The notes under the pieces are model-generated. The model was given only the letters and a program-made list of their open reading frames with translations, did not search any database and was not told where the DNA came from. Source: Duganella flavida (GTDB lineage: Bacteria > Pseudomonadota > Gammaproteobacteria > Burkholderiales > Burkholderiaceae_D). From it: DNA of 64,000 nt. Positions within the stretch are counted from its first letter, which is position 1, and each line of letters opens with the position of its first letter. The position numbers and the translations under genes were made by a program. Below are positions 37,663 through 45,500 of the stretch, one piece after another. The stretch spans positions 115,766 through 179,765 of the forward strand of contig NZ_WWCN01000015.1 of the NCBI RefSeq assembly GCF_009857445.1, given 5' to 3'.

Positions 37663-38934
37663 TTATTTGGCGAAGGGAGTCGGTGGTACGGCGGAGTTCA
37701 TCCACTTGATGGCGGTTTGCTGCGGTTGATACGGCACGCTGCCGAACAGTCGGAATAACTTTTCGATGTCGGCCAGTGAGGCCGTGGTGAAATCCAGTTT
37801 CGGTATGGCGGCGTTGGGCGCGTTGGTGACGAGGCCCCAAGTGCCCTTGCCCTGCCCGCCCTTGTTGGTGACGACTTTCCAGGCCCACGCGGTCGAGGCC
37901 CAGCCATTGGCGACGTAAGTGTCGTAGGTGACGCGCATGACTTGTCCGCCATGCTCCGCGCCCATGAAGGCCCACGGCTGGAATTCGCCGACGAAGAAGG
38001 CGGTGTTCAAGCCATCCAGCTTGGTCTTCCACTTGCAAACGTTGTCACCTTCGCCCGTGCATTGCAGCCAGCCTTGGTGCACGGCCAGTCCCGGCTTGCC
38101 CCATCCAAAGTGGCCGGGATACGGATGCATTTCGAAGGCGACGTTGCTCATGCCATGGTCGGACGGCTTGCCGTAAGCGTCGATGCCCTTGTTATGGCCG
38201 GGCAGGATGATGACGTGGTTCTGGTCCACTTCGCGGATCGCCTTGTACAGCGTGCCCATGACGACGGCCAGGTTTTCCGGCGTGGTGCCCCATGGTTCGT
38301 TCAGGATGCTGTAACCGGCGACCGCGCCGCGATCCTTGTAGCGCATGGCAATCTGCTGCCACAGCCAGATGGTGCGTTCCTGATCTTCCGCGCTGTCCCA
38401 GTATTTGTTCTGGCCTGCACAGCCGCTGTGATGTTCCCAGCCCTGGCTGCCGACGGCGCCATGCAAATCGAGGATCACATAGATGCCGCGCTGCTCCGCT
38501 TCATCGATCACGCGGTCCAGATACTTCCACGCGTCGGCGCGCAGATGGCGCGGATTCTTTTCATCTTCGATCACGCTGTAGATGAATGGCAGGCGCACCA
38601 GGTTCAAATTCATCTTGCGCAGCAGGTCCCAGTCGCGTGGCTTGATCCAGTTATCGCGAAAGAGCCCATATAAACGCTGGCGTTCTTCGTAGCCGAAGCG
38701 CTGATCGAGCACTGCTTCCAGCTTGCACTGATCGTCGACGGCCTTGGTCTCCTGCCCCATCATCCAGAACTCCTGAATGAGGTAGTTACCGAGGTTGACG
38801 CCGCGTAGCGCCGGTTGCTTGCCGCTGGCGTCCAGCCACTGCCTACCCTCGGTGTGCAGCATCGGCAGCGCGGCCTGCGCCTGCGCGGCGGCGGCCAGCA
38901 GCAAGGCGGTACTGAACCATCGTTTTATGTGCAT
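37663..38934 (-). CDS. Exported GH5 endo-glucanase-like glycosidase
   Basis: The protein starts MHIKRWFSTALLLAAAAQAQA, a signal peptide, and then has the GH5 TIM barrel: LRGVNLGNYLIQEFW, VRLPFIYSVI, ILDLHGAVGSQG, the acid/base Glu in YSILNEPWG and the nucleophile in FFVGEFQPWAF. The ATG at 38934 (423 residues) has a GAGG site; earlier in-frame starts are not supported. First gene of the GH5-GH1-GH3-MFS operon, with a LacI-type operator 14 bp upstream of the start codon. Likely cleaves beta-glucans outside the cytoplasm. Confidence 0.9.
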   Translation of the reverse strand: MHIKRWFSTALLLAAAAQAQAALPMLHTEGRQWLDASGKQPALRGVNLGNYLIQEFWMMGQETKAVDDQCKLEAVLDQRFGYEERQRLYGLFRDNWIKPRDWDLLRKMNLNLVRLPFIYSVIEDEKNPRHLRADAWKYLDRVIDEAEQRGIYVILDLHGAVGSQGWEHHSGCAGQNKYWDSAEDQERTIWLWQQIAMRYKDRGAVAGYSILNEPWGTTPENLAVVMGTLYKAIREVDQNHVIILPGHNKGIDAYGKPSDHGMSNVAFEMHPYPGHFGWGKPGLAVHQGWLQCTGEGDNVCKWKTKLDGLNTAFFVGEFQPWAFMGAEHGGQVMRVTYDTYVANGWASTAWAWKVVTNKGGQGKGTWGLVTNAPNAAIPKLDFTTASLADIEKLFRLFGSVPYQPQQTAIKWMNSAVPPTPFAK

Positions 38935-38947
38935 GCCATCCTCATCA

Positions 38948-38961
38948 TGGAATCGTTTCCA
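38948..38961. promoter_or_regulatory. LacI-type operator upstream of the GH5 operon
   Basis: TGGAATCGTTTCCA is a near-palindrome with the central CG pair and TGGAA/TTCCA arms typical of LacI/GalR operators. It lies 14 bp before the GH5 ATG, directly after the terminator of the lacI-type gene. Confidence 0.6.
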
Positions 38962-38970
38962 AGTCAATCT

Positions 38971-39005
38971 AAAAAAAGAGCATGCGACAGGCGCGTGCTC
39001 TTTTT
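38971..39005 (-). terminator. Intrinsic terminator of the LacI-family gene
   Basis: AAAAAGAGCATGCG (38973-38986) pairs with CGCGTGCTCTTTTT (38992-39005) over 14 bp with one G-U wobble and a 5-nt loop. The minus strand continues into T7. It lies 6 bp after the LacI-family stop codon and insulates the GH5 operon. Confidence 0.85.
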
Positions 39006-39011
39006 AATTCT

Positions 39012-40031
39012 TTACTTCGTTTTACCCGCTACCGCTGCTACCGATGCCCGTTGCGCCACATGCAGTTGGTATTCCCGCACCACCGGACGCTTCAAGTCGT
39101 AGCACTGGTTGAGCAAATAATTCAAGCCATTCATGGTCATCTCACTCCACGGGATATGCACGCTGGTGAGCTGCGGCGCGGTGAATTCTGCGCTGTGCGT
39201 ATCATCGTAGCCGAGTACCGACACCTGCCCCGGAATTTGCACTCCGGCCTTCTGGAACATCGACAAGGCGCCCACCGCCATCTCATCATTGGCGCAAAAT
39301 ACCGCCGTAAATTCTTCGCCCGACTGCAGCAGCTTTTCCGCGCAAGCCAGGCCGCCTTCCGGCGTGAACTCGCCGTCGGCCATCCACATCTTGCGGGTGT
39401 CCACGCCCGCCGCTTCCAGCTCCGCCTTGAACCCGGCGATACGCTGCAAGTTGTCAGGCGCCGCCGCGCGGCCGGCAATTACCGCAATCTTGCGGTGGCC
39501 CAGTTCCAGCAAGGTACGCGCGGCAAGCCGTCCGCCGGCATCGTGGTCCACCGTGAAGCACTGCTCGCTGATACTCGGGAAGTCCTGGTTAATTACCACC
39601 ACCTTGGACTGGAACGGGCCCAGCGCCGTAAAGTCTTCATCTTCCATCGCGTTGCTCATCACGATCAAGCCATCGCTACCGCGCTCGATCAGGAAGTTCA
39701 AGCCATCGATGGCCTGGTTGCGCGCATCGCCGTCGCCGACGCCGAATGCCACCACCATGTTCAAACCGGCCTCGCGCAGCGCCGTGTAAATCGACTGCAA
39801 AATCGGCGTGTAGAACGTCCCGCTCAGGTACGGGATGTACACACCGATCATCTGCGAACTTCCCGACAGCAGCGAGCGCGCCGCATGCGATGGCCGGAAT
39901 TCCAGCTCCTCGATCGCTTTGCGCACCTTGTCCACCGTGGCCTGCGATACCGATCCCTTGCCGCTGATAACGCGCGAGGCGGTGCCCAGTCCCACGCCCG
40001 CCAAGCGGGCTACGTCTTTGATGGTTGCCAC
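39012..40031 (-). CDS. LacI-family transcriptional regulator of the beta-glucoside genes
   Basis: The 339-residue protein starts with the LacI helix-turn-helix and hinge (MATIKDVARLAGVGLGTASR, then RPSHAARSLLSGSS) followed by a periplasmic-binding-protein-like sugar domain. Two LacI-type palindromes flank its locus, at 38948-38961 before the GH5 operon and 41472-41489 before the solute-binding protein, which are its probable targets. The inducer is likely a beta-glucoside; this is inferred from context. Confidence 0.92.
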   Translation of the reverse strand: MATIKDVARLAGVGLGTASRVISGKGSVSQATVDKVRKAIEELEFRPSHAARSLLSGSSQMIGVYIPYLSGTFYTPILQSIYTALREAGLNMVVAFGVGDGDARNQAIDGLNFLIERGSDGLIVMSNAMEDEDFTALGPFQSKVVVINQDFPSISEQCFTVDHDAGGRLAARTLLELGHRKIAVIAGRAAAPDNLQRIAGFKAELEAAGVDTRKMWMADGEFTPEGGLACAEKLLQSGEEFTAVFCANDEMAVGALSMFQKAGVQIPGQVSVLGYDDTHSAEFTAPQLTSVHIPWSEMTMNGLNYLLNQCYDLKRPVVREYQLHVAQRASVAAVAGKTK

Positions 40032-40082
40032 GAGTTCCTTTATCCGTTCAGTCTATGCGGCGGCAAGGATAACGCGCCCCCG

Positions 40083-41357
40083 TCAATCTTGCAACGCCGC
40101 GACTATCCCCTTCTGCGCCTTCTCCACCGGCATGCGCGTGTTCCAGTAAGTTGTCAGTACATCTTGCAGCGCGCCGTTCTGGTCGGGCGTCAGGAACACC
40201 TCGATCATGCCGACTGCGCGCGACTTGTCTTTTAATATCGCCATGCCGGCTTGCGCGCACACATCCATGCTCGACGCGTCGACATTGCTGAGGATAGGCA
40301 GCGAGCCTTTGATCTTGTTGAACTCCAGCTGCGCGCCCGGCGTCAGCATGGTAGTGGCCAGCAGCTTCTGCGCGCGCACCGCATCCGGCTGGCTGGTTTT
40401 CGGGAACACAAAGGCGTCGCCCTGGATCAGATACGGCGTGCTGGCGCCCAGACCCGGGATGCAGCCGAAGTCCTTGCCGGCGGTCTGCTTGGCGGCGGCG
40501 AATTCGCCCTTGGCCCAGTCTCCCATGATCTGCACGCCGGCCTTGCCGCTGATGAGCATGGCGGTGGCGTCGTTCCAGTTGCGGTTGGGCGAGCCAGCGT
40601 CCACGTAAGATTGCAGGCGTTTGAAGGCCAGCAGTACTTTCTTGAACGGCTCGGAGTTGATGGCTTTCGGATTGCGATCGCGCAGCACTTGCAGATACAA
40701 CTCCTTGCCGCCGACGTTGGCCAGCATGGCCTGAAACAGGATGTTCTCCTGCCACGGCTGGCCGCCGTGCGCCAGGCCAATCAGGCCGGCCGCTTTCAGT
40801 TTATCGAGCGCGGCGAACAGCTCGTCCGGCGTGGCCGGCTCTTTGGCAATGCCGGCTTTCTTGAACGCGGCCTTGGAGTACCAGATCCAGGTCGACATGT
40901 GGATGTCCACCGGCACCGCGTAGAAGTGGCCTTTGACCTTGATGACATCCAGCACCGGCTGCGGCATCAGCTGGTCCCAGCGGTCGCGCACGGCGATGTC
41001 GTCGACGTTGTTGAGCGAGCCCTGGTCGATCAGGTCGCGGAATTGTTTGGTAGTGTTGAACTGGGCGGCGGTCGGCGGGTTGCCGCCAACGATGCGGTTA
41101 ATGGCCACGGCCTTGGCCTGATCAGCGCCGGCAATCGCGGTATCGCCCCAGACGCCGCCAGCGGCGCGGTAGGCGTCGGCAAATTTACGGACAGCGGCCG
41201 ATTCGCTGCTGGAGGTCCACCAGTGCATCACTTCCGCTTTGGGAGCGGGGGCGGCAGCAGCGGCGGCATGCGCGGCGCCAGCCTGGGCCGCACCCAGCGC
41301 CAGCACGGCCAGCAAGATCCCTGCGCGGCGCGCGGCGCCCGTGGTGTGCTTGTCCAT
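40083..41357 (-). CDS. Sugar ABC transporter solute-binding protein without adjacent permeases
   Basis: The 424-residue protein has a signal peptide (ILLAVLALGAAQAGAAHA) and the family 1 extracellular sugar-binding fold. Typical blocks are AEVMHWWTSSSESAAVRKF, FYAVPVDIHMSTWIWYSK and AGVQIMGDWAKGEF. The ATG at 41357 has a GGAG site and replaces an upstream reading with no signal sequence. Such proteins normally precede two permease genes and an ATPase, but here the next gene is the LacI regulator. The leader holds a strong promoter, a LacI-type operator and an intrinsic terminator. Confidence 0.88.
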   Translation of the reverse strand: MDKHTTGAARRAGILLAVLALGAAQAGAAHAAAAAAPAPKAEVMHWWTSSSESAAVRKFADAYRAAGGVWGDTAIAGADQAKAVAINRIVGGNPPTAAQFNTTKQFRDLIDQGSLNNVDDIAVRDRWDQLMPQPVLDVIKVKGHFYAVPVDIHMSTWIWYSKAAFKKAGIAKEPATPDELFAALDKLKAAGLIGLAHGGQPWQENILFQAMLANVGGKELYLQVLRDRNPKAINSEPFKKVLLAFKRLQSYVDAGSPNRNWNDATAMLISGKAGVQIMGDWAKGEFAAAKQTAGKDFGCIPGLGASTPYLIQGDAFVFPKTSQPDAVRAQKLLATTMLTPGAQLEFNKIKGSLPILSNVDASSMDVCAQAGMAILKDKSRAVGMIEVFLTPDQNGALQDVLTTYWNTRMPVEKAQKGIVAALQD

Positions 41358-41411
41358 CCAGTCTCCGTCTATTTTTTGTGATTCACCCAATATTACCGTC
41401 TTCTTGCGGGG

Positions 41412-41441
41412 AAAAAAACCGGCGCCGCCCAAGGCGCCGGT
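41412..41441 (-). terminator. Intrinsic terminator inside the leader of the solute-binding protein gene
   Basis: ACCGGCGCC (41418-41426) and GGCGCCGGT (41433-41441) form a perfect 9-bp stem with a 6-nt loop, followed on the minus strand by seven T. It lies downstream of the predicted promoter and operator and 55 bp before the start codon, so it is an attenuator-like element or a premature stop point. Confidence 0.75.
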
Positions 41442-41471
41442 AACTCCGCGGGGCGAAGAGACGAGGGTGAG

Positions 41472-41489
41472 ATTGGAAACGTTACCAAT
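41472..41489. promoter_or_regulatory. LacI-type operator of the solute-binding protein gene
   Basis: ATTGGAAACGTTACCAAT is an 18-bp palindrome with a single mismatched pair and a central ACGT, as in LacI/GalR operators. It starts about 2 bp after the predicted transcription start, the classic blocking position. Confidence 0.72.
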
Positions 41490-41498
41490 CTTGGGTGA

Positions 41499-41528
41499 AA
41501 TATAGCATCTATTGTTTTTGAGTGTCAA
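41499..41528 (-). promoter_or_regulatory. Strong sigma70-type promoter of the solute-binding protein gene
   Basis: On the minus strand a perfect TTGACA (41528-41523) is followed after 18 bp by TATATT (41504-41499), a 5/6 match to the -10 consensus. The LacI-type operator follows at once. Confidence 0.75.
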
Positions 41529-41531
41529 CGG

Positions 41532-41567
41532 AAAAGGATAAACGACGGTTTGCACCGCCGTTTATCC
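41532..41567 (-). terminator. Terminator after the VOC gene
   Basis: GGATAAACGACGG (41536-41548) and CCGCCGTTTATCC (41555-41567) pair over 13 bp with one mismatch and a 6-nt loop. The minus strand continues CTTTTCC and then directly into the -35 of the next promoter. Confidence 0.75.
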
Positions 41568-41577
41568 CACCTGCCCT

Positions 41578-41943
41578 CTACATTTCCAGCGCCATCACGC
41601 GCAGGCGGTGGCCATCGCGGTCCAGTGCGACGAAGGTGTAGCCGAAGTCCAGTGCGGTGGGCTGCTGGGCGATGGCCAGGCCGCGCGCGGCCCAGTCAGC
41701 ATATAAGTCGGTGACCACGCTGCGGTCCGGCACCGAGAACGCCAGCTCGCTGCTGCCGCCATAGGCCATCACCTTGGGCTCGGCGGTATGGCGCGACCAC
41801 AGGCCCAGCTTGAGGCCGGACGGCAGTACGAACAGCACAAAGGTCGGCGACGACTCCACCGGCTGCAAGTCCAGCAGGTCGGCATAAAACTCGCCGCTGG
41901 CGGCAGGATTATCGACAAACAACAGCACGTAATCGGGGCTCAT
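41578..41943 (-). CDS. VOC-family (glyoxalase/bleomycin-resistance fold) protein
   Basis: A single-domain vicinal-oxygen-chelate protein of 121 residues. Repeats of the beta-alpha-beta-beta-beta unit are seen from YVLLFVDNPAASGEFYADLLDLQP and from SELAFSVPDRSVVTDLYADW, ending FVALDRDGHRLRVMALEM. The ATG at 41943 is preferred because GGAG lies 6 nt upstream; the ATG at 41955 has no such site. Lone members are often annotated as antibiotic-resistance-like or glyoxalase-like without known substrate. Confidence 0.82.
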   Translation of the reverse strand: MSPDYVLLFVDNPAASGEFYADLLDLQPVESSPTFVLFVLPSGLKLGLWSRHTAEPKVMAYGGSSELAFSVPDRSVVTDLYADWAARGLAIAQQPTALDFGYTFVALDRDGHRLRVMALEM

Positions 41944-42064
41944 GTGGTTCTCCATTCAAGGTTGGCAATGAAGCTAGTTTAAGAGCCTGCTGCGACAGTT
42001 TCTGTCAGTAGCCTGCTTGCGCCGGATCAAGAGGCGATATTTCCTGCTGGATAGAATCAAACGC

Positions 42065-43543
42065 ATGCCTACCATCCTTCCACCGTTGCCAGCTCGCCAG
42101 CACGGCGCCATCGCCATCATGTTCGTTCTGATGGTGCTGACCTTGCTCAGCGTCGCCGGACTGGTGCTGGACCTCGGGCAGGCTTACAACCGCAAGCTGG
42201 AATTACAGTCGCTGGCGGACGCCGTGGCGCTGGCTGCCGCACGCGAGCTGAACGGCACGGCGGCCGGGATCAATAGTGCAGCCAGTGTGGCCGCCAGCAC
42301 GGCGGCGGGCTACAACTACCAGTACAACCACTTGCAGGTCCAATGGTCCGCCGCGGCGCTGCGCTTTGCATCCGCACCCGGCGCACCGGACTCATCCTGG
42401 ACCGATGCCGCCGGCGCGGCGGTCACACCAGCCGGCGTGCTGTTCGCCAAAGTCGACACCAGCGCGCTGGACGCCGGCATGGGCAGTGTCGCCTCCGTGT
42501 TCTGGCGCGCCGCCGGCACCGCGCCCACTATCTTGCACATCAGCGGGCGTGCCGTGGCTGGCCGCATGACCATCCCGGTCACGCCGCTGGCGATTTGCGC
42601 CCAGTCGGCCACGCGCGCCGCTACCCGCGCCAACAGCGCCAACCCGGCCTACAACGAGCTGGTGGAGTTCGGCTTCCGGCGCGGTGTCGGCTACAACCTG
42701 ATGAACCTCAATCCGAATGGCAGCGCACCGGAAAACTTCCTGCTCGATCCGCTATCGCCCCCCGGCGTGGCGGGCGCCGCCGCCAACTTCAGCACCGCCG
42801 TGGTGGGGCCATTCGTGTGCGCCGGCAGCCTGCTGATGCCCAGCGTCACCGGCGGCACGCTCAATGTGCAGCGCAACTTCCCACTGGCAGCGCTGTACCT
42901 GCACCTGAACTCGCGCTTCGACAACTATAGCGGCAACAACTGCGTGCCCGACGCTGCACCGCCGGACAGCAACATCAAATCCTATGTGTACTCCAGCATC
43001 AGCTGGATGTCGCCGGTCGCCGCCACCCAGACTGCCGCCAGCTGGACCAGCAGCGGCCCCAAGCTGTGGACCCGCGCCGATCCCCTGCCCGGCGACGCCA
43101 GCAACACCGCCGCGCAGTACGGCCCCTTGTGGGCCTACGCCAAGGCGGTGCCGTACTCGGCTTATGCCGCCGCGCCGGAAGAACCTCCGGCCGGCTACAC
43201 CACCTTTGCCGTCAGCGCCTGGTCCAGCTTGTACACGCCCGGCCCACCCGCCGCCAGCAGCTATCCCAGCGCCACTGCCAGCGCCACGCCTTACAGTGCC
43301 ACGGTCGGCAGCAATTTCCTGGCTCCGTCCACGGCGCACAAGCCGGGACTGGGCGGACGCCGCGTGCTCAATGTCGCGCTGCTGGCCTGCCCGGTGCCGG
43401 CCGGGGCCATCGCCACTGCTACCGTGCTTGGCATCGGCCGCTTCTTCATGACGGTGCCGGCCACCGCCACCAGCATCAGCGCCGAGTTTGCCGGGGTGGC
43501 GCCGCCGTCGTCGTTGGCCGGTGTGGTGGAGCTGCAGCGATGA
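42065..43543 (+). CDS. TadG-like pilus-assembly/secretion protein
   Basis: The 492-residue product has an N-terminal hydrophobic segment right after a short basic head (RQHGAIAIMFVLMVLTLLSVAGLVLDLGQAY). The segment LQSLADAVALAAARELNG follows, as in TadG/TadE-like (Flp pilus minor subunit) proteins. The rest is a large Ala/Ser/Pro-rich exported domain. It overlaps the next gene by 4 nt (ATGA). No Tad ATPase, prepilin peptidase or flp gene is in the window. Confidence 0.78.
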   Translation: MPTILPPLPARQHGAIAIMFVLMVLTLLSVAGLVLDLGQAYNRKLELQSLADAVALAAARELNGTAAGINSAASVAASTAAGYNYQYNHLQVQWSAAALRFASAPGAPDSSWTDAAGAAVTPAGVLFAKVDTSALDAGMGSVASVFWRAAGTAPTILHISGRAVAGRMTIPVTPLAICAQSATRAATRANSANPAYNELVEFGFRRGVGYNLMNLNPNGSAPENFLLDPLSPPGVAGAAANFSTAVVGPFVCAGSLLMPSVTGGTLNVQRNFPLAALYLHLNSRFDNYSGNNCVPDAAPPDSNIKSYVYSSISWMSPVAATQTAASWTSSGPKLWTRADPLPGDASNTAAQYGPLWAYAKAVPYSAYAAAPEEPPAGYTTFAVSAWSSLYTPGPPAASSYPSATASATPYSATVGSNFLAPSTAHKPGLGGRRVLNVALLACPVPAGAIATATVLGIGRFFMTVPATATSISAEFAGVAPPSSLAGVVELQR

Positions 43544-43977
43544 AGCGGCAAGGCGGCATGGTGGCGCTGGAACTGGCGTTGGTCCTGCCAGTGCTGCTGG
43601 TCTTGCTATCCGCCGTGCTGTATTACGGGCGCCTGACCTACGCTTACGAAGTCACGCAAAAAGCCGCGTCGGCCGGTGCGCGCTACCTGTCCAGCGTGGC
43701 GGCAGTCAATATGAAAAACCCGGTGCAGGCCGGCCAGGAAAGCAACCTGGCGCAAACCATCGTGCAGACCGAGCTTGCCGCATTGAGCGCGCTAGGCGTA
43801 TCGACTGCGGTAGAGGTCGACTGCGACGCCATTTCATGCGCCATGCTGGGTGGGATCCCGAACGAGGTATCGGTAACCATTGTGGTGTGGGTGCCGAATA
43901 TCTTCTTCGGCTACCTGCAGGAACTTGCGGACCAGCGGCTGGTGATACGCCGCAGCATGCGATATGTGGGCAATTAA
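43540..43977 (+). CDS. TadE-like minor pseudopilin
   Basis: A 145-residue protein with a TadE-type start: MKRQGGMVALELALVLPVLL, with the Glu at the mature position 5-like site, followed by a single transmembrane helix. Then comes TYAYEVTQKAASAGARYLSS, the usual tail of the TadE motif. The start ATG overlaps the stop of the TadG-like gene. The C-terminal half has two Cys (DCDAISCAM), possibly a disulfide. Confidence 0.78.
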   Translation: MKRQGGMVALELALVLPVLLVLLSAVLYYGRLTYAYEVTQKAASAGARYLSSVAAVNMKNPVQAGQESNLAQTIVQTELAALSALGVSTAVEVDCDAISCAMLGGIPNEVSVTIVVWVPNIFFGYLQELADQRLVIRRSMRYVGN

Positions 43978-44548
43978 ACCGCGGCCGCAGCACGGCGCCA
44001 CCCTGGCGGAATTCGCGCTGAGCGTACTGTGCTTTTTCACGGCGATGTTTTTTGTACTGGAAGTGTCGCGCGCGCTGTACCTCTGGAACACGCTGCAGGA
44101 AGCCACGCGCCGGGCGGCGGCACTGGCGGCGGTCAGCGATTTCAGCAACGCCGCCACCATGGCCAAGGTGCGGCAGGCAGCCGTGCTGCGCGACAGCGCC
44201 GGCACGCTGCCGCTGGGCATGCCGGTGAGCGACGCCCATATCCGCATCGACTACCTGTCGCTGACGCGCAATCCCGACAACAGCCTGAGCATGACGCCGA
44301 TTCCGTCCGCCAGCATGCCAGCCTGTCCGGCGCGGGCGCGCCTGAACTGCATCGCCAATCCCTACGGGGGCAGTTGCATCCGCTTCGTGCGCGTGCGGCT
44401 ATGCGCGCCGGGTGCGGATGCCTGTGGCGAGGTGCAATACCAGCCACTATCCCCTTTGACCGGCCTCAGTCACATGCTGCCGCAGGCGACTACGATAGCC
44501 AAGGCTGAGTCGCTCGGCTACCAGGCTGGGAGCAGCTTATGCCCGTGA
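43964..44548 (+). CDS. TadE-like minor pseudopilin
   Basis: A 194-residue protein that begins with a basic head and the TadE helix (HGATLAEFALSVLCFFTAMFFVLEVSRALYLWNTL, residues 10-44), then EATRRAAALAAV. Six Cys in the C-terminal half (for example PACPARARLNC and RLCAPGADAC) suggest disulfides in the exported domain. It overlaps the previous gene by 14 nt and ends the three-gene unit, converging on the esterase gene with 2 nt between the stops. Confidence 0.75.
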   Translation: MWAIKPRPQHGATLAEFALSVLCFFTAMFFVLEVSRALYLWNTLQEATRRAAALAAVSDFSNAATMAKVRQAAVLRDSAGTLPLGMPVSDAHIRIDYLSLTRNPDNSLSMTPIPSASMPACPARARLNCIANPYGGSCIRFVRVRLCAPGADACGEVQYQPLSPLTGLSHMLPQATTIAKAESLGYQAGSSLCP

Positions 44549-44550
44549 CA

Positions 44551-45486
44551 TTACGGCACCAGCTTCACACCCTTAAGCCACTGCACAAAGTGCTCATTCC
44601 AGTTATCCGCACTGGTGCCGACCTTGCGCATGCCGAAGCCATGCTCACCCGCCGCGTAGACATGCAGCTCGGCAGACCGCCCGGCAGCACGCCATGCTTC
44701 AAAGATCGGCACGCCGGCATAGGCCATGATGCCATCGTCAGCCGCCAGCGCCACGAACACCGGCGGCGCATCCTTCGGCACAGGACGCTCTGGCGCCGCA
44801 CCGTAAATCGCGCCGACAAAGTCCGGCCGGCTGCCGGCATCATAGGCAGTGGCCACGTTCATCGCCGTAACAGCACCGGCAGAAAAACCGATGATGCCGA
44901 TCCTGGCCGGATCGACGCCATATTCAGCTGCATGGCCCCGCACCCAGCGCACCGCCGCCAAACCGTCTTCCTGCGCCAACGGAATGTCAGCGCTTTCCGC
45001 CGGATCGATATGCGTGCGGCGCGGATTGCCACCGCTCATGCGCTCCCCAACCACCCGCAGGAAGGCCGGCGCCTCCTTGGGCGTCGGATCAAGACGGTAC
45101 TTCAGCACGAAGCTGGTGATGCCGCGCTGCGCCAGATACCGCGCCACCATCATGCCCTCCGTATCAAAGGCAAGGCTAAGGAAAGCACCGCCCGGCGCGA
45201 TGATCACCGCCGTGCCATTCGCCTTGCCCGCCGCCGGCCGCACCGGATACAAAGCAGGCTGCGTCACATTGCGCACCACCCGCAGGCCGAACATATTCAT
45301 CCAGTCCTCCGTGGCTGCAGAACCGCCGGCCGCAATCGGCACCGACGCTTCCACCGCAGGACTGATGGTCATAGGCGGATGCGCTGCGAGGAAGGACACC
45401 ATATCCTGCATGGTGCGCGGCTGGTCCTGCGCACCAGCTACACTGGCCGCACCGGCCAGCAGCGCTGCTATCAGATATCTCTGCAT
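44551..45486 (-). CDS. Exported alpha/beta hydrolase (esterase)
   Basis: The 311-residue protein has a signal peptide (MQRYLIAALLAGAASVAGA) and an alpha/beta hydrolase fold. It shows the oxyanion region VIIAPGGAFLSL, the nucleophile elbow IGFSAGAV, the Asp in LAADDGIM and the His in AGEHGFGM, as in acetyl-xylan-esterase/BD-FAE-like enzymes. It is the last gene of the leftward flavonoid-type operon, 14 bp after the TonB receptor. An exported esterase could remove acyl groups from acylated glycosides; that role is inferred. Confidence 0.85.
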   Translation of the reverse strand: MQRYLIAALLAGAASVAGAQDQPRTMQDMVSFLAAHPPMTISPAVEASVPIAAGGSAATEDWMNMFGLRVVRNVTQPALYPVRPAAGKANGTAVIIAPGGAFLSLAFDTEGMMVARYLAQRGITSFVLKYRLDPTPKEAPAFLRVVGERMSGGNPRRTHIDPAESADIPLAQEDGLAAVRWVRGHAAEYGVDPARIGIIGFSAGAVTAMNVATAYDAGSRPDFVGAIYGAAPERPVPKDAPPVFVALAADDGIMAYAGVPIFEAWRAAGRSAELHVYAAGEHGFGMRKVGTSADNWNEHFVQWLKGVKLVP

Positions 45487-45500
45487 GCTGCTGTCCTTTC

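Noticed and set aside
36290..38038. 582-codon extended frame of the GH1 gene
   Set aside because: The first 127 codons lie inside the GH5 gene and do not resemble GH1 proteins; the ATG at 37657 begins directly before the conserved FLWGVSTSAYQIEG region.
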